Positions 55,845-64,000 of a DNA stretch of 64,000 bases are shown here, piece by piece (the stretch's first letter is position 1; each line of letters begins with the position of its first letter). Below the pieces are notes generated by a model that saw nothing but the letters and a program-made list of their open reading frames with translations, ran no database searches and was not told the DNA's origin. This DNA is from Arctopsyche grandis. Lineage: Eukaryota; Arthropoda; Insecta; Trichoptera; Hydropsychidae. The stretch covers positions 22,572,501 through 22,636,500 of the forward strand of contig NC_135358.1 of assembly GCF_051622035.1 (NCBI RefSeq). Direction: 5' to 3'. The translations under genes were made by a program, and so were the position numbers.

Positions 55845-58800
55845 CTACGCGATAGAAATTAAGAATTTATTTATTTATTATTAAGAAAAATTTGAGCGAA
55901 GCAAATCGAACAAAAGCTGATTTTAAGAGTTAAATAAATTTAGTTCATTTGAAGAATCTATGATATATCACACAAAACGAGACAAATAAAATATATAATC
56001 ATGAATCGCTTACTCCTTTGATGCGCATTTTCAAATTGACAGATCTGCAAGCTCTTGGTAACGTTTCGTTCTTTGCACATGGATCGATAGCTGGTATTCC
56101 GACGAGGTTTAGAGTGTCGGCCAATAGAGCCGACTTTAATCGTACGTCTAATGGACTATCGCAGCCTAAGCTCGGCGAAAGATTAATTTCTAACAACCAT
56201 GGCTTCAAAGTCTCGTCTATTAATATATCAAAACCGTACAATTCTGAAAGAAAGAGACGATCTGTAAAATCTATTCAATACTACTTAAGAATCTTTTATA
56301 CGTACATACTACACGTACCGAAACAGTTGCTGAAATATGGTACAAACATCCGACTGGCAGATGCAATGGACTGCGTACAAGACAGAATAGACTTAACAAC
56401 GACGTCTTCGATGGATGACATCAGTGCAGCTGTGTCGTGACCCTGGTTTCGAAGGTGTCTCAAAAACGCAGATAAAGTCCACTTGTGTCCAACATTCTCA
56501 ATCGAAGGATCGTCACACCTGCGTGCAATTACTATATGTCAATATACAAAAACATACATTTACATATATAAACTGCCACACCCACTTGATATAATCTGAA
56601 TGATATTTGTTGATGCTGTAGTTGCACAAGTGCATGCAAGGATTCCACAAAGTTTTGTTACTCTTGTCGTATTTAACTGTCGCAAAGCGAACGAGGCCTT
56701 CTTCATACATGTAAATCAACAAAGGATCGAACGAAGTCACGCACACATAAAGCCTCAAATCACACTTATGTCCATCTACTAATAATGGTTTATCAATGTA
56801 CTTGGCGACGACAACGCTTTCTCCTTTGGGAATTTGGTCTGGCTGAAATTTAAAATATTTTCGTTTTACTAATGTAGCAATGAAACTATATCAGTGAAGT
56901 TGCTTCAATTTTTTTTTTTTTAATTAGCCTAAGTTAGATTCCGTATAAAGATATAATTCATACAGTGTTGACGATGTAAATGCCACGTCCTCGACTGGAT
57001 GCTGCTGGTTTGACAATCCACGGCCCTTTGATTCTATAATGAACGGAGGACAACTCTTTATATTCCACTGGCATGATGAACGTCAATGGTATAAAGTCGA
57101 AATTCTTTGTTCCGCAAATGTATTGCATTTTCTCAATATTTTTAAACAATTTATCCTTACGGGTCAATTCGTACGACCTGAAAATTTTTTCAAAAATCTA
57201 TAGCTAATCGAATACTTTCAAAAACAACTGCTTAGAAATTTTGTGCTACTATGATGACGAGGAAATTTTTGAGCACTCGTTTGGGTTTCGTCGAATTTGT
57301 TAAACTTTGATTCATTTAAACCTTCCGCAAATTCAAGTTTATATCATCTCGAACACTCTGTAAAACGTATATATACTTTTCTCGAAATAATAGTATTATT
57401 GAATTTGTCTATAGATGTCTTTATGATACTGTATGAACATAATTGTTTAACGAAGTTTGTAATTAGCCAGGAAAGTGCATTGAGGTTTACCTGTTAGGTC
57501 TTCCTAGTATATATGTACATATGAATACAGGAAAAAAAAAGACTTAAGTGCCAAAAAATCCGAAATCGGTTTTATGTCAGAAATACGTTTTACATATGCC
57601 ACATGCCAGCGAAAATGTTTTGAAATATGTTCCATGTCCCCAAAATCGTTTTTCAATATTGTACATACATATATCAAAAGCAAATTTGTATTGCTCATAC
57701 AATTATTGTACAATGCATTGACAAAAAAACCGATGTATCTCAAAATCTTAAAAATGTATATGTATAATAATAATAAAATAAAATAATTTTGTATAAACTT
57801 ATAGGATACCAATATTTGAACTGTAGCGAATATATTTTAAACGGTGTTCAGAATTATATTTAAAACCCTGAATTATTTAACCCTTTGAGTGCTGACGTCT
57901 TTTCTGTTAAAAGCCCGCCAAGCTGAAAATTTCGCCAACATTTCCAATTAGAATTATTTAGAAATCCAATAGAAAGCAGGTATAAAAATTGTAGCTAATC
58001 CAAACAAACCCTATATCACTACCGCCGAGGATTTTGAGTTTTGTAAAGGTGTGTTTAGACTCTCTAATATATCTTGCAACAATATAAAATAAACAAATGA
58101 ATGTATTTTTCCAAAACTAGTTCCATCTTCTTCATTGTTGTTAAAATGTAATGCTCACAATCTAAATGCCAAGCCACAATCTAAAATACTCGGCAGTTAG
58201 AGATTTCCATCGGGAAATTCTGCTATGGTTATAAATTCAGGAATTCCGGTGTAAACCAGTCTTTATAAACATTTGACACAGATTACACGACCCATGTTCA
58301 ATGCATTTTTTTTCGATGTTACCTGGAAAGGCTTAGCGGGTAGTATTATAGTATCTAGCATCTACATATGTACTTATGTAAATACATACTCATACAAACC
58401 TAGGAAAGTGGTTGACACGCTGATGAGACGCCAAAGATCTTAATATATCAGGTTTGGGATGCAAACCACTCCACATCAAATTGAAATCTTTGCTGTTCGA
58501 TTCAACATCAGTGAGACCATGAGCTTGTAACATCTTACTAAGCAGCTTAGTCTCGGCCATAGCTGTTTTATATTTGATATTCAACATGGCAGCGGGCATT
58601 TTCTTTCTATCGGGCACTACGATTCTCTTCTGATCTAAGCTTTTAGACATTTTATTTTTACCGTTTGCGCTAAAAGCGCTCTTTTCAGACTCGAGATGAT
58701 TAATAGAAGACGGCAACGACGAACTCTTTGAACTCATGCCTAACTTTTTTTTGGGCAGATTTTGAACTAGGCGCGACGCTTTGTGTATACTCGGCATGTT

Positions 58801-61800
58801 TAACGTTTTAGCACCATTGATGTCGCTTAGCACGCCTTTAAAGTCTCGTTTCCTTTTCACGTTTTCACTCTCTTGTTCGGCGTCAGTCTCCGAGTTGGTG
58901 TCGAAATCGTCTGAGTCCCAATCACACACTGATGGACCAAACGGATCCATCATGTCTTCGTAGATGCCATTGCTGGAGCTGTCTGTTTGAGGTGTATCAT
59001 CGTCGTCGTCCTTCGATGCCAAGACACAGCTGCGAAAAAATAGCACGGTGCCCTTACTGCCGAGACTTCCCCCCCACAACCAGTCAGAAACATCCAGGTC
59101 TTCATTCTCGTCCGAAGACTGAATGTTTGCATCGCTGCTTTTCACTTTCATTTTGCTTTGGTCCCTTATGCTCTTGCTGAAAAATGAATTAAGCAAATAT
59201 TATTTTTGGGTAATAAATAACACTAACAAATGTTTCTGAACGGACTCTCTTAAGCTGATCAAAAAAAAAAAAAAAACAATTGGGAATAATTAACGATAAG
59301 AATAACCTCAAAAATCCACTGAAAAACATGATCCATGAACAATTGTCGAAGTTTTTTAGTGTACAAAAACCACAATATTTATTTTTTTGTAATTATAAAA
59401 TATTTAATGTTCTTAATATAATATACATATATCTGTGTTTCATACAACAAACCTAAATCAATATGCAATATCTCAGAGGTCGATTTTAAGCACATTACAC
59501 GTACAGATTTAAAGCCATAATAAAAAATCTATTTGTACTATTGAATAAGCTACAATCCATAGAAAGGGAAATAAACTGAATAGCAAGTGTATATTTAGCA
59601 TTAACTCGTTATGGGCCGTAAACACATATGCTGTGTTTTTAATAAAATTTCATTCAAAGGCGTCAAACACAGTGTGTTTTTAAATCTGCCAAACTTCATA
59701 TAAAAAATAATAATATCTTAAAGATTTAGTTCCATTCATATTATACCAGAAAAAATTTCAATAAATGAATTTAAAAAATATACAATGTTTCTATAGTTTA
59801 AAGCTTGATTTTTTTTCCAAGGAATTTATCGATAGTACATATTCCAAAAAATAAATATTCCAAACAAATAGTATAAAAAAAAAAATAAATATTCCAAAAT
59901 GATTATTATATTCAGAACAAATCCGCAAATATCAAAATTCACTGGAATTTTCTCGCGTAGCATATCTCTCAAATTGAATCTTTAATTCAGATGAATAAAA
60001 TGAATAACACTATAAGATAGATATCGTTCAAAATTGAATACAGCAATCATCAGTTTGATAAATCAGTTTGATAAATACTGATTCAATCATTTATACGGTC
60101 GAAGACAACTGTAAAGCAGCTGTATACCAATTTTCAATTTAATTTATAAAAAGGTTTAGGAGCTATGTATGTTTAATTTACAAAACCTATCATTTTCACC
60201 GTTACTTTGTGAAAAATACACAGACTCTCATAGAGTTTTCGGAAAAGTTGGGCGGTCCACAATGAGTTAACATCTACAATAATACAAGCTGATCTTTATT
60301 TTTATTTTGATAATAATAAAATACACATGTAAAAAATAATTACGACTACAAAAAGAACTCCACTATAAAAAAAGTTGCTTTAAATCGATTCTTTCGTTAA
60401 TAAAAGTTTTAAATCGCATTAATAATTCATATTCATAGGTATGTCATAATTTGTTTGAATGCTCTTTCCAGTCGAAACTAAGGAGGGGGAGACTGAGAAA
60501 CTTTTAAATGGATAATAAGTTCTAAAGTACCTATCATGGAAATGGCATTCAACAACACACTAATTTTGATAAATGACCCGTTCAGTACTGTATTTAAATT
60601 TAACTTTTAAAAAATAATGAAAAAAAGTAGAAATTATTATATGTATATGTATATAAATAATGATGAAATATATAAAATCAGATAACATTACCTTGGTTGA
60701 ATGGAAAAGCAATGTCTAAAAATGATTTAGAAAAAGCATTTAGAATCGAGGTGAAGTTAAAAATGAAAGAACAGTGTTGACTGTGAACGCAGAGTTAACT
60801 GGATTTCTATAAAAGGCTTGCATGTGTGCGACGGCCAATCAATGCTTTTTTAGTATGAAATTGTATGGGTACAGTCAACCGTAACGAAAGCGTGCCGTAT
60901 CCACTTCATCTCACATTTCATATTATATGTACACATACATATGTGCATATTTCACTTTAAATACATTATGCATATTCTACCATCACATCTGCACATTTCA
61001 TTTCTTTTTTGTTTTAGTTTTCAACAGTAAATGAAATCACAAATCTAAATTGAAATGCGAAAATTCAATTATCGCTATCCATTTATTGCTCAACTTACCT
61101 TGTTGGGATATATTTCTAGTGCAAATACAAGCCGAGTTTCTTATGAGCAAATAAAAAATGCGTGCGCGCGTTTGCATTTCGAAATACCTGTTTTTGTTTT
61201 TATGTAAATAGACGAAACAGTGGTGAATTAAAATAGATACATATCAAATACAGAATGAAAAAATATACATACATACATACATATATGCGTTGCATTGAAA
61301 CTGTTAAATCAATAGAATGATGGGGAAATGCATTTAAATTTATTACATTTTTTATTACATATTTACAGGGGTGGAATCTATATACATACATATCTCGTCA
61401 TACTGAATAAAACATCATTGATTATACATATGTATATGAGACGGTATTTTTTTAACTTACATAAATTAGTATATAAATATTTTCAATTTTCTCAATCACA
61501 CCATGTCCTATTTATTCTCTAGATAGATCTCGTAGTTTGATTTTATCATTCGCTTCACACCAAAAACCTACACAATGCAAAAAACCAAATATAATACAAC
61601 GCAAAATTGATTGAAACATTCACATTCATATGTGAAAACAATTTCACATCCTGGATAACGCAACGATGTTTAGCATTCAAACAGTATACTTACGGTTGAA
61701 TAAAAAATTATGATTCACCTGTAAATAATAAATTCAAAGAAGGGACACGAATCTTATAACAAATGATTGATAAATTATATATAAACTTCATCCGATGTCT

Positions 61801-62139
61801 ATGTTAAATAAAAAAATCATTTCATATGACCAAATGAAATATGAATTCTTTAATATTTTCAGCGATAACGATGTGCGAACTCTAAAAGTGATTGAATTTA
61901 TGATTGATGAGTTCAAATATACAGTCTATAAGATGGTCTGTCTAATTATAATTAAAAAAAATAAATTATGATGACACGTGTGAAAAAAGCGAGGAAAGAG
62001 AGAGAGAGTGAAAAATTAACCTGAAATTTACAGACCTCCCAACGATTGGGCAAATTTTTTGTGTTGCCGAGTGCACAGGTGCAATTTCCACTATTTTTTT
62101 GTTTACTATTGCGTCCCTCTCCTCTTCCAATGCGTCCAT
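53828..62139 (-). CDS. TTLL5: TTLL5-type tubulin polyglutamylase (whole gene)
   Basis: Tubulin-tyrosine-ligase-like enzyme that adds glutamate side chains to tubulin tails, typically on ciliary, flagellar or neuronal microtubules. I trace 12 coding exons in phase, 975 aa: 62036-62139, 58400-59176, 56964-57177, 56586-56842, 56319-56518, 56014-56243, 55637-55844, 54920-55082, 54655-54831, 54412-54568, 54189-54346, 53828-54110. The order matches TTLL5: acidic N terminus, the QRVNHFP entry to the TTL domain, the ATP-grasp core, then a conserved RRGGF(V)RIFP element and a long tail. Vertebrate TTLL5 is longer (about 1280 aa) in its C-terminal tail. TTLL4 is a less likely alternative, because the RRGGF-RIFP block is a TTLL5 feature as I know it. 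Confidence 0.92.
56014..57177 (-). CDS. TTLL5: TTLL5 exons 3-6: ATP-grasp catalytic core
   Basis: Exons 56964-57177, 56586-56842, 56319-56518 and 56014-56243. Residues about 294-594 hold the TTL/ATP-grasp fold: [10 protein letters not shown], the nucleotide-binding [15 protein letters not shown] (about 345-359), [37 protein letters not shown], and the metal-binding [14 protein letters not shown] with E536 and N538. Catalytic residues appear intact. The usual MHLTNYS is MHLCNYS here, a Thr-to-Cys change worth checking against relatives. Intron 2, between 57178 and 58399, contains a SINE tail fragment. Confidence 0.95.
57408..57515 (+). mobile_element. SINE tail fragment
   Basis: The 3' part only: TATAGATGTCTTTATGATA then TTGTAATTAGCCAGGAAAG and CTTCCTAGTATATATG. 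It lies in TTLL5 intron 2, antisense to the gene. The tRNA head is absent. Confidence 0.7.
58400..59176 (-). CDS. TTLL5: TTLL5 exon 2: acidic and Ser-rich N-terminal region
   Basis: Acceptor TTTTTCAG precedes 59176. The exon encodes about 259 residues. A serine/aspartate-rich, probably disordered part includes [18 protein letters not shown] and [20 protein letters not shown] basic stretch, [16 protein letters not shown], follows. The final part, [25 protein letters not shown], is the conserved entry to the TTL domain ([11 protein letters not shown]). An ATG at 59196 lies upstream of the acceptor, inside the intron, and is not the start. The end AG at 58400-58401 splices in phase to 57177. Confidence 0.9.
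59177..62035 (-). other. TTLL5 intron 1
   Basis: 2.86 kb of AT-rich DNA between the predicted first coding exon and exon 2. No repeat family recognised. Confidence 0.5.
62036..62139 (-). CDS. TTLL5: TTLL5 first coding exon
   Basis: Read on the minus strand, ATG at 62139 starts [20 protein letters not shown] and runs 34 codons plus two bases to the donor GTCTGT at 62035. Those two bases (AG) join the C at 59176 to make a serine codon, exactly the phase of the next exon. The region is GC-richer than its surroundings. It is a prediction: no known protein confirms these residues from memory, but the phase match, donor and acidic start are consistent. If wrong, translation would start at the ATG at 59151. 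Confidence 0.62.
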
Positions 62140-64000
62140 ATCAATGGCTGACTGATATATGCAAATTCAATACGAATGTAATAAATATAGGCAGATAGAG
62201 ATCATATTTCATGGACATATCACGATTAAAAGAAAACTTAACGTACATAACTATTTTTTAACTCAGAAAAAGTAAAAACAGTAAATAAAAATGTTAGATA
62301 CGTACACACATATGTATGGGGAAACAACACAACCATGGTATGTATACTGTATACAGTACACAAATGTAATATATTATTTACGAGCAAATGTGAATTTTTA
62401 ACGATATAGCCAGGTGATTGTAGGTCACAATATTTGTGAGTAAACGTGAACCCTGATTTATAAATACACTAATCTAAAAATTATTCATATTATATTTTTA
62501 AATATCAATACACATTTAATATGTATTATATTCAAATTCTAATAGCAAAAAACATTTGATTTATTAAACATTAAACCTATGGTAATTATAAGAATAGAAT
62601 ATTACTTATTTATAAATTTGTTTCTATTTGATAAAATATCAACATATAATAAAAAAAATCCTCATTAAACCTAATATAATGTAGAAATTATGGGAGAAGT
62701 CAAAAAAAGTAAAAATAGAGTAGCTATTTCAGTTATGTTTCCTGATCAGTATATATTTTAAATTTATAAACTCATAATAATGATTCATTGTCAGTCCGGT
62801 CCTGGAAAAATGATTTTTGCTCGTAGAATCATTATCTCTAACTTATCAGTAAAATAATAAAATGTGTAGATAAATTCCCAAATAATGATAAGTGATTTTA
62901 ATAATTTTCACTACTTTATGTATAGATATTGTTACATATAAAGTAAAAGCAATATAATATTGTTATTACATCCATGTAAACTATTAATTTTCAATTCCAT
63001 TTACATACATACCTATTATTTTTTCATATATGTAGATGAAATAAAGTACTTTAATTTAGATAATGATGGAATTAATTTTTTCTAGAGCAAACAACTCATA
63101 TGAGTATTTTTCAAATACCTGCAACTATTAGTATTTTTATAACACAAAATCAAACTTATACAATTTGGAAATATGTAGTAGAAAACAGCAGCAATACTAT
63201 GATTTTCTGTTAAATTTATAAGGTTTGCTTTTAAATGCATAAAAAGAATAATTCCATCGCCCAGTTCTATATAAAAAAAATTAAATAGCTCTGAAAATAC
63301 GCTGAAATTTTTTAAATTGTGAAAACAATTATGTTAAAATCCTCGATCGTGATTATGTATTCTGACATTTTGACTAATATATTTCGACATTGACCTTTTT
63401 AATAATCACACGTAACTCTGTTGGGAATCTGTGCACATAATCGGCAGAAATAGGCAATGATGAATACTCCAGCCGTCTACTGAATAAGATTTATTTTTAT
63501 ATTCACGTATGCTATATTTGGAAACCACAATACTCCAGTCACAAGCGCTAAATTTAATCGAACAATATAAATTGATACTTTGAATATTAGAACACAATTT
63601 TAGTCAGATTTGCAACAACACAATAATAGTAAAAGCCATCTTTATTTACATGTGTAAAAAAAAATCACCACAGATTTTAAAATTGAAAAATAAAAACCCC
63701 GTGATATCGGTGAATAGCTTTCATATCGTCGACGGTGCTCCTATTTATAATCAATTGATTAATATTACCTTCAGTTGATAGAATGTATAATTCATAATAT
63801 TATTAACGACTATCACATGGCTAAAATCCAGCGTTTTCCTTATGCAATTATTATTTTAACCAAATTCTCATTCAGAAATTACTTATTTAGTATAATACAA
63901 CGAAAGAAAAGAACATTGTAAAGATTAAAAAACTCACTAAATTTGGGAGAATTTTTCAATAATATAATCTTCATATACATTAATTTCAAACAAAATAATT
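62140..64000. other. Upstream of TTLL5
   Basis: AT-rich, with no gene seen. The TTLL5 promoter is probably within the first few hundred bases, but no element can be named. Confidence 0.4.

Noticed and set aside
59151-59196. TTLL5 start at the ATG at 59196
   Set aside because: A strong acceptor (TTTTTCAG) at 59177 separates it from the exon, so that ATG is intronic.

Overview
This is a eukaryotic, AT-rich window that looks like an insect nuclear genome. It carries three intron-containing protein genes with canonical GT-AG splice sites and many interspersed repeats (RTE, Tc1, mariner, hAT, Helitron, tRNA-derived SINE). The order of insect cannot be fixed from the sequence alone. There are no operons, CRISPR arrays or stand-alone tRNA or rRNA genes.

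Layout. (1) 1-9952 is non-coding and repeat-rich: an inverted SINE pair, two head-to-tail mini-Helitrons, an RTE tail, a 174-bp hAT-type MITE with an 8-bp target duplication, and a long-TIR foldback element. (2) 9961-42518 (+) is a complete myosin heavy chain with two MyTH4-FERM modules, class XV-like (Drosophila Myo10A type). I trace it as 34 coding exons and 2246 codons. The first three exons are separated by introns of 11.7 and 11.1 kb, and exons 3-34 sit within 9.6 kb. The long introns hold a mariner relic with a MITE nested in it, a Tc1 copy inside a TA microsatellite, a broken RTE retrotransposon, SINEs and minisatellites. (3) 44841-46420 (-) is RNA polymerase II subunit RPB7 in 6 coding exons (173 aa), convergent with the myosin gene. 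(4) 46601-50574 is a transposon nest only about 180 bp upstream of the RPB7 start codon. A non-autonomous hAT-like element with two long palindromes (8-bp duplication GTATATAC) was split by a gag/pol-less LTR retrotransposon whose two ~726-bp LTRs look identical. (5) 53828-62139 (-) is a TTLL5-type tubulin polyglutamylase in 12 coding exons (975 aa). Its first coding exon lies 2.9 kb upstream of the second. (6) 62140-64000 is AT-rich with nothing recognised.

Functionally the three genes look unrelated: an actin motor for filopodia or stereocilia-like protrusions, a core transcription subunit, and a microtubule-modifying enzyme. All are intact as read: every exon junction keeps phase and the catalytic motifs are present. 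The novelty lies mainly in the mobile DNA: nested insertions with clear target duplications, an LTR element whose primer-binding-like site is amplified in 87-bp tandem units, a Tc1 transposase with an intron-like insertion between its last two catalytic residues, and a strong excess of the octamer ACATATGT.
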